A DNA stretch of 64,000 bases, from positions 682,001 to 746,000 of the forward strand of contig CAWGFO010000001.1 of NCBI GenBank assembly GCA_963821925.1. The letters run 5' to 3'. The notes under the pieces are model-generated. The model was not told where the DNA came from. It saw only the letters and a list, made by a program, of their open reading frames with translations, and made no database searches. The stretch is from JAOUEA01 sp963821925 (GTDB taxonomy: Bacteria > Actinomycetota > UBA4738 > HRBIN12). The position numbers were made by a program, and so were the translations under genes. Below, piece by piece: positions 56,212 through 64,000 of the stretch (positions within the stretch are counted from its first letter, which is position 1; each line of letters opens with the position of its first letter).

Positions 56212-57504
56212 CTAGGAGGGCAGCACGCGGCGCCCGTGCACGAAGTGGTCGCGGTACCACCCATCGCCTACCCACATGATCGTCACTCCGCCGGGCGTGC
56301 TCGACGAGTCGAGCGCGTACCCGTTCCCGATGAAGGTGTCGACGTGGTCGACCGTGCCGTCGTCGTTCCCGTCGTAGAACATCAGGTCCCCGGGCAGGAG
56401 CTGGTCGTACTTCAGGTGGCCGACGCCGGCCATGTCGGCGGAGGTCCGCTGGGGAAGCGCCCACCCCGCGTACGGTCGGGGCGGGGCGATGCTCCACGCG
56501 CCACCGTCGTTCGCGCGCAGGTTCCACCATGCGAGCCCCGAGCAGTCGAAGCCAGGGATCGGCTGTCCGCCGAGCGCCGACGGCTCGGTGGAATCGAACC
56601 CCCATTCGCCGCCCCAGACGTAGGGGTACCCGATGTAGTTCACGCCCCACCGCACGATCGCCTGGCGAGAGGGGCCCATCTTCGGGAGCACGATCCCGTC
56701 GTACTGGTCGCGCACGTACGGCACGACCCACGACTCGAGGTTCGCCGCCTTGTACAGCGAGAACGCGACCTGGGAACGGGGCATCGGGCTCGACGGGCCC
56801 ACGTCGTTCGCCTCGGTCGCGCTGTTGTAGCGCAGGCCGAGGCGCATCCCGAGCATCAGTGCGCCGAAGTTGGCCGGTGTGCCGAACGTGACGCCGTCGC
56901 GCGTGTGGAGGGCGTCGAGCCGCTTGGCGACGTCATCCATGCCGAGCGCGAGGATCAGCACGCGATGCACCGTCGCCATCGTCACGGGCTTGTCGGGGCC
57001 GAACCGACCGTCGGCCGAGCGGCGCATCCAGCCGAGCTTCACCGCGATGTTCGCCCACCGGTAGAACGTCTGCGAGGGCTCGAGGTCCGGGAACGCGATC
57101 GCGGCGTCGATCGACTCGCCGGGCGCGAAGGCCTTGATCGCCGCGCGCGCGAAGTACTTGCGGGTCTCGGGCATGTCGGGCTTGAAGGGGACCCTGCCGT
57201 CGGCGCCCGGGGCGAAGTCGCGCATCCAGTCCTTGGTCTTGCCGACGAAGTCGATCGCGCGCTTCGCCCAGGCGTCGCTGGCGTCTACGTCCGTCCACTT
57301 GAAGGTCGCGCTGCGCATCGGACGCTCGGGGACGACGATCGGGAAGGGCGCCGGGCCTGAGCCGGCCTCTCCGGCCGTGAGGTCGGGTGCCGCGCCCGGG
57401 GCGGCCGCGTGGGCGCCGTTCGCGGGCACGAGCGCGAGTCCCGTGGCTGCCAGCACGACGAGCGCACCGAAGCGACGACGAAGCCCGATCCTCCCTCGAT
57501 CCAT
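56212..57504 (-). CDS. Secreted SLH-domain and NlpC/P60 peptidoglycan hydrolase
   Basis: 430 residues. Signal peptide (RRRFGALVVLAATGLALV... AHAAAP), two to three SLH-like repeats (FKWTDVDASDAWAKRAIDFV; FPDLEPSQTFYRWANIAVKLGWM) and a C-terminal NlpC/P60 domain with catalytic Cys in GFDCSGLAWW and His in TVDHVDTFIG. Predicted cell-wall D,L-endopeptidase held to the wall by SLH domains. ATG 57504 starts the signal peptide. Convergent with the thioesterase. Confidence 0.9.
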   Translation of the reverse strand: MDRGRIGLRRRFGALVVLAATGLALVPANGAHAAAPGAAPDLTAGEAGSGPAPFPIVVPERPMRSATFKWTDVDASDAWAKRAIDFVGKTKDWMRDFAPGADGRVPFKPDMPETRKYFARAAIKAFAPGESIDAAIAFPDLEPSQTFYRWANIAVKLGWMRRSADGRFGPDKPVTMATVHRVLILALGMDDVAKRLDALHTRDGVTFGTPANFGALMLGMRLGLRYNSATEANDVGPSSPMPRSQVAFSLYKAANLESWVVPYVRDQYDGIVLPKMGPSRQAIVRWGVNYIGYPYVWGGEWGFDSTEPSALGGQPIPGFDCSGLAWWNLRANDGGAWSIAPPRPYAGWALPQRTSADMAGVGHLKYDQLLPGDLMFYDGNDDGTVDHVDTFIGNGYALDSSSTPGGVTIMWVGDGWYRDHFVHGRRVLPS

Positions 57505-57622
57505 GCTGAAGGGGTCGGCAAGGCCGCAGGTCCGCTTGAGCCATCTGCGGTAGGACGACGCGCGGACCGTGCCCCGCATCGGACCCACCGGCCGCTCGGA
57601 CGGGGGAGCACGGGGCCTGCGG

Positions 57623-57628
57623 TACGCT
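57623..57628 (+). promoter_or_regulatory. -10 box, small plus-strand gene
   Basis: TACGCT followed by 6 nt and then ATG 57635. Confidence 0.5.
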
Positions 57629-57634
57629 GCCGCG

Positions 57635-57889
57635 ATGCTAGGGGAACGCGAGGCGATGGTGCTCGAGGTCCGGGGGTTGGATGTCCACGGTGTCGGCTAC
57701 GTCGACGTCACGGTCGGCTACCGGGACGGCGGAACGACGACGGCTCGCCTGGGTCGAGAGAGCGTGCCCGAGGACCTGCGAACCGGCGAGGTCGTGCTCG
57801 TCAGCAGCGCGATGAGCGTGGTGGTGGCGATCCGCCGAGCCGCGGTCGAGCCCGAGGGACCGGCCTCGGACGGGCCCGCTCCGGGCTAG
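57635..57889 (+). CDS. Small conserved-looking hypothetical protein
   Basis: 84 residues, unknown. Beta-rich (MVLEVRGLDVHGVGYVDVTVGYRDGG, VVLVSSAMSVVVAIRR) with a Pro/Gly tail; could be a small SH3-like or OB-like barrel. Leaderless spacing supports the start. Its 3' end overlaps the convergent gene by 4 nt. Confidence 0.6.
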   Translation: MLGEREAMVLEVRGLDVHGVGYVDVTVGYRDGGTTTARLGRESVPEDLRTGEVVLVSSAMSVVVAIRRAAVEPEGPASDGPAPG

Positions 57890-58410
57890 TCCTTCGGCCC
57901 TTCGGACCGCACCTTCTCGACGTGCTCGAGGGCGCCGCGGAGGTCCTTGAGCCAGTCCTCCTGGCGTTCGGCCACGAGCCGCACGCACCAGGCCAGCGCG
58001 TGGCTCCGGCTCCGTGCGACACCCGAGGCCACCAGCGTGTCGAGCACCTGGCGCTCGGGCATCCGGAGCCGGGTCATCGCCGGGACGCTCAAGATCGTGA
58101 ATAGGTGACGCTGGTCGCCGCACTGGGCTCCCCAGGAGACCTTGCGCTCGAACCGCCGCTGCGCTTCGTCGGCCACGCGCATGCGTTGCCCGCGGGTGTC
58201 CTCGCGGAACCCGGCGATGCGGGAGGCGAGGGCGGCGGCTCGGGTCTCGGCGCTGGCGTTCGCGTCGAGCCCGGGCTCGGCGAGCGTGCCCACGACGAGG
58301 ATCTCGTCGCGGTCGACCGAGATCTCGGGAGTGCCGACGAACCAGTCGTCGGGGAGTCGGCCGGCGAACCAGCCGCGGATCGTGTCGATGGCGTTCGTCG
58401 TATCTGTCAT
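57886..58410 (-). CDS. Conserved actinobacterial hypothetical protein
   Basis: 174 residues, not recognised. An alpha/beta N-terminus (IRGWFAGRLPDDWFVGTPEISVDRDEILVVGTL) is followed by helical, Arg-rich segments and SHALAWCVRLVAERQEDWLKDL near the end. No TM or signal. TAATCT on the minus strand (58423-58418) ends 7 nt before the ATG, within an AT-rich patch. Divergent from the M20 peptidase. Confidence 0.7.
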   Translation of the reverse strand: MTDTTNAIDTIRGWFAGRLPDDWFVGTPEISVDRDEILVVGTLAEPGLDANASAETRAAALASRIAGFREDTRGQRMRVADEAQRRFERKVSWGAQCGDQRHLFTILSVPAMTRLRMPERQVLDTLVASGVARSRSHALAWCVRLVAERQEDWLKDLRGALEHVEKVRSEGPKD

Positions 58411-58417
58411 GTATCTG

Positions 58418-58423
58418 AGATTA
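58418..58423 (-). promoter_or_regulatory. -10 box, hypothetical minus-strand gene
   Basis: TAATCT on the minus strand, 7 nt before the ATG. The surrounding ~40 nt are markedly AT-richer than the window average. Confidence 0.55.
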
Positions 58424-58475
58424 CATCATTACCTTCATGCGTCAAGTCACCCCGGAGCCACCCGTCGCGCCCGTG

Positions 58476-58481
58476 TACCCT
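58476..58481 (+). promoter_or_regulatory. -10 box, M20/ATP-grasp/C45 operon
   Basis: TACCCT followed by 8 nt and then ATG 58490. No ribosome site, so the operon's first gene is probably translated leaderlessly. Confidence 0.55.
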
Positions 58482-58489
58482 CTCCCTCC

Positions 58490-59890
58490 ATGCAGCCCGT
58501 GCCCGACGAGGCGCTGACGGGGTCCTACGGCGGGAGTCGCCTGACCTCCGACGAGGCGCAGCCGGATCTGCTGGCCTTCGACGGCCGTGGCGACCTCGCC
58601 CACGAGTTGGCGAGCGAGACCCCCGGCCCCGAGGACCAGCGCATCCTCGAGGCGATCGCCGAAGAGGCCGGCTGGATGACCGACGTCCTCCAGCGACTCG
58701 TGCGCGCCGACACAACCCTCGGCAACGAGGAGGCGGGTCAGGCCATCGTCCGCGATGTGCTGCGGGACCTCGACCTGGACCCGGTCGATGTCCGCATGGA
58801 CGAGGAGGCGCTTCGGGCGCACCCGCTCGCGTCGCCCTTCGATTGGGAGACCGACGGCAAGGCGAACGTCGTCTCGACGTGGGAGCCCGCCGACGGCACT
58901 CCCGTGAACGGCGGACGGTCCCTGATCCTGAACGGCCACATCGACGTCGTGAGCCCCGAGCCGCTGAGCCAGTGGGACGACCGCGATCCGTTCGGCGGCG
59001 ACCATGAGGATGGGTGGGTCTACGGCCGTGGTGCCGCCGACATGAAGTGCGGCCTCGCGGCGATCTTCGGCGCGGTGCGGGCCCTCAGGCGGCTCGGCCT
59101 TTCGCCGGGGGCGCCGATCCATCTGGAGTCCGTGGTCGAGGAGGAGTGCTCGGGCAACGGGACGTTGCAGACGCTGCTCGCCGGCTACACGGCGGATGCG
59201 GCGGTGGTCGCCGAGCCGTTCGGAGCCGCGATCACCACCTCTCAGGTCGGTGTGCTGTGGTTCAAGGTGCGGATCACCGGCGTGCCGGGCCACGCCGCCG
59301 AGGGCCGGAACGCGACGAACGCGATCGAGAAGAGCCTCTCGGTGATCCAATCGCTGCGCGAGCTCGAGTCCGAGATGAACGTCACGCCACCGCCCCCCTA
59401 CGACCTGTTCACGAACCCGATCACCCTGAACGTCGGCGCGATCAAGGGCGGGGATTGGGCATCCACGGTGCCGGGCGTCTGCGTGACCCAGTACCGGATC
59501 GCGCTGTACCCCGGTCAGAAGGTGGCCGACCTCCAGTCGCGGATCGAGCAGGTCGTGGCCGATGCGACCGCCGATCAGCCGGGCATGGCGGAGGTCACGT
59601 ACGGAGGGTTCGCCTCCGAGGGCTACGACATCCCCGACGACCATCCCTTGATCTCGACGCTCGCCGGCGCGTTCGCTCGCCAGGCGGGCGCGCCCCCCGC
59701 CCTCGTGTCGACCACGGGCACGACCGATGCGGGGATCTTCGGGAACGCCGGCGGCATCCCCGCCGTGTGCTTCGGACCGTACGCGGAGCAGGCGCACGGG
59801 GTCGGGGAACGGGTGTACCTTCCGTCCGTGGTGCAGACGGCGCAGGTCATGGGGCTCCTGATCAGGGACTGGTGCGGGCTATCTGGGTAG
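58490..59890 (+). CDS. M20-family metallopeptidase (ArgE/DapE-like)
   Basis: 466 residues. Metal-binding signatures LNGHIDVVSP, GRGAADMKCGLAA and VVEEECSGNGT; a dimerisation domain with ITGVPGHAAEG; a late TTGTTDAGIFGNAGGIPAVCFGP with a metal-ligand region. It has a ~60-residue N-terminal extension. Members hydrolyse N-acyl amino acids or dipeptides. First gene of a three-gene coupled operon; its last 19 nt overlap the ATP-grasp gene. Confidence 0.92.
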   Translation: MQPVPDEALTGSYGGSRLTSDEAQPDLLAFDGRGDLAHELASETPGPEDQRILEAIAEEAGWMTDVLQRLVRADTTLGNEEAGQAIVRDVLRDLDLDPVDVRMDEEALRAHPLASPFDWETDGKANVVSTWEPADGTPVNGGRSLILNGHIDVVSPEPLSQWDDRDPFGGDHEDGWVYGRGAADMKCGLAAIFGAVRALRRLGLSPGAPIHLESVVEEECSGNGTLQTLLAGYTADAAVVAEPFGAAITTSQVGVLWFKVRITGVPGHAAEGRNATNAIEKSLSVIQSLRELESEMNVTPPPPYDLFTNPITLNVGAIKGGDWASTVPGVCVTQYRIALYPGQKVADLQSRIEQVVADATADQPGMAEVTYGGFASEGYDIPDDHPLISTLAGAFARQAGAPPALVSTTGTTDAGIFGNAGGIPAVCFGPYAEQAHGVGERVYLPSVVQTAQVMGLLIRDWCGLSG

Positions 59891-61521
59891 CCCTGGTGCT
59901 CGCGGCGACCGTCGCCCTCGTGCTGGGGGCTCGGATCCTCGTGACCCGGCTGCAACGAGCCGAGGACGAGCGGCACGGAGCCGACCGCGGACCCGCCGGA
60001 TCGCCCACCGAGGCCCGACCCGCGGGGGCGCCCTCTCCTCGGGGCGTGCCGACGTCGCCGCAGCGAACCGCGTCCGAGCCGCTCCGCGGGATCCCGGCGA
60101 TCCGTCACTTCTTCCGCACGAACGAGACGCCGATCTACTTCGTGAGCGCCACGGCGTTCAACCTCCTGGGCATCGATCGCTGGGTGCGCAACTTCCGCTT
60201 CATCAACTACTACGACTCCTTCGACGGCACCCATCCGAACGTGTTCGTGCCGTCGGAACGCGAGCCTCGGGCGTTCGGATCGATCGAGGAGATCTGCAAC
60301 TACCTGCTCGGCCACAAGGAGGTCGTCGACTACGTCGCGCATCGCGGCGACGGCGGGAAGGTCGTCTTCCTGATGTTCGACGAGGAGACCGAGACGCTCG
60401 CGGCCGAGCTCGGGCTCGAGGTCGCGTTCCCGCCCGCCGAGCTGCGCCACCGGATGGACTCCAAGATCGAGACCACGCGGCTCGGCAACGAGGCGGGTGT
60501 GCCGAGCGTGCCGAACACGATGGGCCGGGCCGCGAGCTACCGGGAGGTGCTCGACCTGGCCGCGTCGGCAGGCCTCGGCGACGACCTCGTGATCCAGACC
60601 CCGTACGGGGACTCGGGTCAGACCACCTTCTTCGTGGCGAGCGAGGACGACTGGAACGCCGACGAGCAGAAGATGGCCGGCGAGGACCTCAAGGTCATGG
60701 AACGGATCGACCCTCGCGAGTGTGCGATCGAGGGTGTGATCACCCGCCACGGCACGTTGGTGGGCCCGCTGATGGCCGAGCTCACCGGCTTCCCCGAGCT
60801 CACCCCGTACGACGGCGGGTGGTGCGGCAACGACGTCTTCCCCGACGTGCTCACCGAGCAGCAGCGACACCTCGCCCGTGAGCGGACCTTCGCGATGGGC
60901 GAACGCCTCCGGCAGGAGGGCTACCGCGGGTACTTCGAGCTCGACTTCCTCGCGGACGCCAACAGCGGGGAGATGTACCTGGGCGAGCTGAACCCGCGGG
61001 TGACCGGCGCGAGCAGCATCACGAACGTCACGGCGGTCGCGTACGGCGACATGCCGCTGTTCCTGTTCCACCTGCTGGAGTTCATGGACGTCGACTACGA
61101 GATCGATGTCGACGAGCTGAACCGCCGGTGGGCGCACCCGGGCAACATCGACGATTGGACGCAGTTCATCCTGAAGCAGACCGAGGACGTGACCGAGCTG
61201 ATCACCCGGGCGCCCGCATCGGGCATCTATCGGATGCGGGACGACGGGACGATCGCGTTCGCCCGACGCGATACCGACTGGCACACGGTCGCCGACGAGG
61301 GCGAGGCGTTCTACCTGCGGATCGCCTCGGAAGGTCAGTACCGCTACCCGGGCGCGGATCTGGGGATCCTGGTGACCCGCGGACGGTTCATGGACGAGCA
61401 CCACGAGCTGATGGACCGGGCGCGGGGGTGGATCACGGGCATCAAGTCGCAGTTCGAGAGCGTCCCGCCCGAAGCGCCACCTTCCGTTGCACCCGAGCCG
61501 TTCGGCTTCAAGATGTTGTGA
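59872..61521 (+). CDS. Membrane-anchored ATP-grasp ligase (biotin carboxylase-like)
   Basis: 549 residues. GTG 59872 gives an N-terminal TM helix (AIWVALVLAATVALVLGARILV) and a Pro-rich linker (~30-70). A pre-ATP-grasp region follows (VFVPSEREPRAFGSIEEICNYLL), then an ATP-grasp fold with RMDSKIETTRLGNEAGVP and metal-binding YFELDFLAD, LGELNPRVTGASS. There is no biotin-carboxyl-carrier partner, so carboxylation is unlikely; amide or peptide ligation fits better given the M20 and C45 neighbours. There is no later ATG before conserved sequence, so the anchor is probably real. Overlaps both neighbours. Confidence 0.83.
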   Translation: MRAIWVALVLAATVALVLGARILVTRLQRAEDERHGADRGPAGSPTEARPAGAPSPRGVPTSPQRTASEPLRGIPAIRHFFRTNETPIYFVSATAFNLLGIDRWVRNFRFINYYDSFDGTHPNVFVPSEREPRAFGSIEEICNYLLGHKEVVDYVAHRGDGGKVVFLMFDEETETLAAELGLEVAFPPAELRHRMDSKIETTRLGNEAGVPSVPNTMGRAASYREVLDLAASAGLGDDLVIQTPYGDSGQTTFFVASEDDWNADEQKMAGEDLKVMERIDPRECAIEGVITRHGTLVGPLMAELTGFPELTPYDGGWCGNDVFPDVLTEQQRHLARERTFAMGERLRQEGYRGYFELDFLADANSGEMYLGELNPRVTGASSITNVTAVAYGDMPLFLFHLLEFMDVDYEIDVDELNRRWAHPGNIDDWTQFILKQTEDVTELITRAPASGIYRMRDDGTIAFARRDTDWHTVADEGEAFYLRIASEGQYRYPGADLGILVTRGRFMDEHHELMDRARGWITGIKSQFESVPPEAPPSVAPEPFGFKML

Positions 61522-62516
61522 TGCGGATGGTGCCGTTCACGTTCCGATCGATCGAGGAGCTCGAGCTCGGCCCGAAGTGGCAGGCCGTGTTCGAGGAACG
61601 CTGGCCGCACTATCGGGCCTGGTTCCTGCGAGAAGGCGAGGCCGCGCGACCCTCGTACGCGACGAGCGCGCGGATGCTCCGCGCGCACATGCCGGAGCTC
61701 GTGCCGGCGTACGACCGCGTGGTCGAGCTCGCGGGTGGTGGCGATCTCGCCGCCCGCATGCTGTCCCTCTACAAGCCGCCGCCGTATCTGGCGGCCTGCT
61801 CCCAGGGCGCATGGACCCGCGACGGCGTGCCGATGCTGGTCCGCAACTACGACTACGCGCCCTCTCGGATGGAGGGCGTGATCTGGTCGACGCGGCTCCT
61901 CGAGCGGCACGTGCTCGGCATGAGCGACTGCCTCTGGGGTCTGCTCGACGGGATGAACGACGCCGGGCTCGCGGTCTCCCTGACCTTCGGAGGGCGCCGC
62001 GCGCTCGGCGACGGGTTCGGCATCCCGATCGTCGTCCGGTACCTGCTCGAGGTCTGCGAGACGGTCGCCGAGGCGCGCGAGATCCTCGCGCGCCTCCCGT
62101 ACAGCCTGTCGCACAACCTGACGATCGTCGATCGTGCAGGCGAGGTCCTCACGGCCTACCTCTCGCCCGACCGCGAGCCGATCTTCCGGGCCTTCCCGGC
62201 CGCCACGAACCACCAAGGCATCGTGGAGTGGCCGGAACAGGCGCGGGCGACCCGGACGATCGAGCGCGAGCAGCGCATCGTGCGGCTGCTCGAGGAGCCG
62301 GACCTCACCGCGGAGGGGTTCTGCGACGCCTTCATGCAGGCGCCGCTGTTCAGCACGTCGTACGCCAGCGGCTTCGGCACGCTGTACACGGCCGCCTACC
62401 GCGCAAGCGATGGCGTGGTCGATTACCGATGGCCGTCGTTCGTCTGGCGGCTGGGGTTCGAGGGCTTCGTCGAGCAGGAGCACACGGAGGTGCTCGCCGA
62501 GGGCTCGGTCGCCTGA
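61521..62516 (+). CDS. C45-type acyltransferase / N-terminal-nucleophile amidase
   Basis: 331 residues, resembling acyl-CoA:6-aminopenicillanate acyltransferase and related linear-amide hydrolases: CSQGAWTRDGVPMLVRNYDY with likely nucleophile Cys93 after a 92-residue propeptide, then GLLDGMNDAGLAVSLTFGGR and FPAATNHQG. Such enzymes self-cleave before the Cys and transfer or hydrolyse acyl amides. ATG overlaps the ATP-grasp stop by one base, so the pair is tightly coupled. No signal peptide. Confidence 0.82.
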   Translation: MRMVPFTFRSIEELELGPKWQAVFEERWPHYRAWFLREGEAARPSYATSARMLRAHMPELVPAYDRVVELAGGGDLAARMLSLYKPPPYLAACSQGAWTRDGVPMLVRNYDYAPSRMEGVIWSTRLLERHVLGMSDCLWGLLDGMNDAGLAVSLTFGGRRALGDGFGIPIVVRYLLEVCETVAEAREILARLPYSLSHNLTIVDRAGEVLTAYLSPDREPIFRAFPAATNHQGIVEWPEQARATRTIEREQRIVRLLEEPDLTAEGFCDAFMQAPLFSTSYASGFGTLYTAAYRASDGVVDYRWPSFVWRLGFEGFVEQEHTEVLAEGSVA

Positions 62517-62588
62517 CCCGGTCGTGCCGCTGCTTCTCTCGACTCGGCCGGCGTGCCATGCTTCCCGCAACGCGAAGAGGGGGGATCC

Positions 62589-63377
62589 ATGCAATCAGGG
62601 ACTTCGAGCAAAGCGTCGCCGTCTCCGGCGGCGATCGTGGGGATCGTCGGCGGCGCCGTGTTGGTGATCGGTTCGTTCCTGACCTGGGCCACGGCATCCA
62701 TCAACATCGATGCGCTCGCCAACGCGATCGGCGTCGATCCGGCTCTCCTCCAAGGGGCCGTGCCCGGCTCGACGTCGTTCTCGGTGAAGGGCATGGATAG
62801 CGGTGCCGACGGGACCTTCACGCTGATCGCCGGCATCGCGGCCGTCGTGGTCGCGATCGTGCTCATCATGAAGGCCGACCTGAAGAAGCCCATGGGTGCG
62901 ATCCTGATCATCGCCGGGTTGGTCGGGGGCGGCGTGGCCCTCTACGACCTGAGCAAGGTGAACGACGTGAAGCAGGAGGCGGTCGACGCCGCCGGCGGCG
63001 GCCTCGCCGCGGCGGGCATCGACGCCGGGGTGCTCGACGAGGTGTTCGACGTCTCCGCAGGTATCGGGATCTGGGTCTGCATCGCGGGAGGGCTCATCGC
63101 GATCGTCGGCGGCGTCATGGCCTTCGCCGCGAAACCCGCTCCCGCGATGGCCGGCGGACCCGCCGCCCCGATGGGCTCCGGCTTCGATGCCCCGTCGGCG
63201 GCCCCGGCAGCTCCCTCGACCCCCGTGGCCCCGGAGCCGGTTGCACCCTCGGCCTCGGAGCCCCCGGCGCCGATGCCGCCCGCCGAGCCGGAGCCCCCGA
63301 CCTCGGCCGACGCGGCGCCCGTCAGCGACCCGATGCCCGAGATGCCCGGGGACGACCAGGGAGGCACGACGGCCTAG
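62589..63377 (+). CDS. Four-helix membrane protein with Pro/Ala-rich tail
   Basis: 262 residues, unknown. Hydrophobic helices at ~15-35, ~75-95, ~100-118 and ~160-185 (GIWVCIAGGLIAIVGGVMAF), followed by a ~75-residue Pro/Ala/Glu-rich cytoplasmic or external tail ending in acidic residues. ATG 62589 is preceded by GAGGGGGG. The layout resembles DUF4870/Trp-rich small membrane proteins, but I cannot assign a family. Confidence 0.7.
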   Translation: MQSGTSSKASPSPAAIVGIVGGAVLVIGSFLTWATASINIDALANAIGVDPALLQGAVPGSTSFSVKGMDSGADGTFTLIAGIAAVVVAIVLIMKADLKKPMGAILIIAGLVGGGVALYDLSKVNDVKQEAVDAAGGGLAAAGIDAGVLDEVFDVSAGIGIWVCIAGGLIAIVGGVMAFAAKPAPAMAGGPAAPMGSGFDAPSAAPAAPSTPVAPEPVAPSASEPPAPMPPAEPEPPTSADAAPVSDPMPEMPGDDQGGTTA

Positions 63378-63378
63378 C

Positions 63379-63783
63379 GTGCTGACGACCACGCTCACGA
63401 TCGACACAGGAGGCCGTCGCGTCGTCGACGTCTCGGACCGGGTCAGACGGTTCGCGGCGGAGGCGGGGAGCGACGGCCTCCTGCACGTCTTCCTGCCGCA
63501 CGCGACCGCCGGTCTCGCCCTGATCGAGACCGGCGCCGGCACGGAGCCCGACCTCGAGGAGACGCTCGAGCGGCTTCTTCCCCGGGACGATCGCTACCGC
63601 CATCGGCACGGCTCGGTCGGACACGGCGGCGACCACGTGCTCCCGGCGTTCGTCGCGCCGAGCCTGGTCCTCCCGGTGGTCGCGGGCGACGTGGCCCTCG
63701 GGATCTGGCAGTCCGTGGTCGTCGTCGACCCGAACCGCGAGAACGACAGGCGCACGCTGCGCTTGAGCTTCTTGGAGGGCTAG
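63379..63783 (+). CDS. YjbQ (UPF0047) family protein
   Basis: 134 residues. Features: LLHVFLPHATAGLALIETGAGTEPDLEETLERLLP, RHRHGSVGHGGDHVLPAFVAPSLVLPV and GIWQSVVVVDPNREN, the metal-binding His set of this family. Some members have thiamin-phosphate-synthase-like activity, but the physiological role is unclear. GTG start one base after the upstream stop. Convergent with the GroES-like gene, stops overlapping. Confidence 0.92.
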   Translation: MLTTTLTIDTGGRRVVDVSDRVRRFAAEAGSDGLLHVFLPHATAGLALIETGAGTEPDLEETLERLLPRDDRYRHRHGSVGHGGDHVLPAFVAPSLVLPVVAGDVALGIWQSVVVVDPNRENDRRTLRLSFLEG

Positions 63784-63992
63784 AGGTACTGGCCGGGCGT
63801 CCGGTCGCGGCCGGACGCCGACCGTACGGCCTGCACGTCGCGTTCACGCAGCAGCACGAGCTCGTCGCCGTCGAGCTCGACCTCGAGTCCCGACGCCGGC
63901 AGGAACAGCACCTGGTCGCCCGCGACCGCCACCCGGACGTCGGGTCCGACGAGCGTGACGTCGGCCCATTGGAGGCGCTTGGGTGCGGGCAT
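63780..63992 (-). CDS. GroES-like (Cpn10) C-terminal segment, probably partial
   Basis: 70 residues in the window; the frame stays open to base 64000, so the N-terminus may lie outside. VTLVGPDVRVAVAGDQVLFLPASGLEVELDGDELVLLRERDVQAV closely follows the second half of GroES (VGDxVLFxxxxGxEVxxDGxEYLILxERDILAV). If the ATG at 63992 is the real start, the GroES mobile loop would be missing. A possible partner for the orphan groL. A short basic/Gly tail follows the Cpn10 end. Confidence 0.72.
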   Translation of the reverse strand: MPAPKRLQWADVTLVGPDVRVAVAGDQVLFLPASGLEVELDGDELVLLRERDVQAVRSASGRDRTPGQYL

Positions 63993-64000
63993 CGCCGTAG

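Noticed and set aside
59872..61521. Calling the ATP-grasp protein a biotin carboxylase
   Set aside because: No biotin carrier or carboxyltransferase partner, an added TM anchor, and neighbours of amide chemistry argue against that name.

Overview
The window is high-GC DNA from the chromosome of an actinobacterium (Actinomycetota), probably a deep-branching or uncultured lineage. Two stretches follow actinobacterial gene order. Positions 10344-29212 run DUF2342 metalloprotease, tilS, hpt, ftsH, folE, folP, folB, folK, a DUF2520 dehydrogenase, panC, coaX, lysS, clpC. This resembles the Mycobacterium tuberculosis Rv3626c-to-Rv3596c interval. Positions 31225-36415 run radA, carD, PIN/TRAM, ispD, ispF, rlmB. 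The DUF3263/LytR_C pair (45174-46028) and many GTG starts fit the same phylum. I see no phage, transposase, integrase or CRISPR array.

Layout. 1-4.3 kb: tandem NarL-type sensor kinases, the second broken by three frameshifts but sharing a 164-bp identical tract with the first. 4.4-9.4 kb (minus): secreted M36 metalloprotease and a universal-stress-protein/ABC1-kinase fusion. 9.5-29.2 kb: tRNA-Thr(CGT), then folate, pantothenate/CoA, purine-salvage and proteostasis genes. 29.3-31.2 kb (minus): a sigma-factor-like fragment, a RIO kinase and a DsbB-like protein. 31.2-36.5 kb: radA to rlmB and tRNA-Thr(TGT). 36.6-40 kb: P450, secreted nuclease, D-aminoacylase. 40.1-42.8 kb: a compact sulfur-relay operon (DsrE, TusA, SQR-like flavoprotein, TusA, DsrE-like). 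42.9-51.6 kb: signalling proteins, Fe-S type Rrf2 regulator, acetyl-CoA synthetase, PPOX protein, S9 peptidase. 52-56 kb: groEL with CIRCE, MFS-cNMP fusion, thioesterase. 56.2-64 kb: SLH/NlpC-P60 hydrolase, a translationally coupled M20 peptidase / membrane-anchored ATP-grasp / C45 acyltransferase operon, a membrane protein, YjbQ and a GroES-like C-terminus at the edge.

Gene expression. About eighteen genes have a TANNNT-like -10 hexamer whose end lies only 6-9 nt before the start codon, often with no Shine-Dalgarno sequence. This predicts leaderless mRNAs, and I used it to choose several starts. Others (clpC, groL, tusA, the Rrf2 regulator) keep a clear ribosome site. Overlapping stop/start codons bind the fol, pan/coa, isp and M20/ATP-grasp/C45 operons.

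Least ordinary items: the M20/ATP-grasp/C45 operon, the sulfur-relay cassette, the Usp-ABC1 fusion, a stand-alone NadC N-terminal domain, an alpha/beta hydrolase lacking its nucleophile in the folate operon, and the frameshifted duplicated kinase. No database search was possible; family names rest on motifs read by eye.
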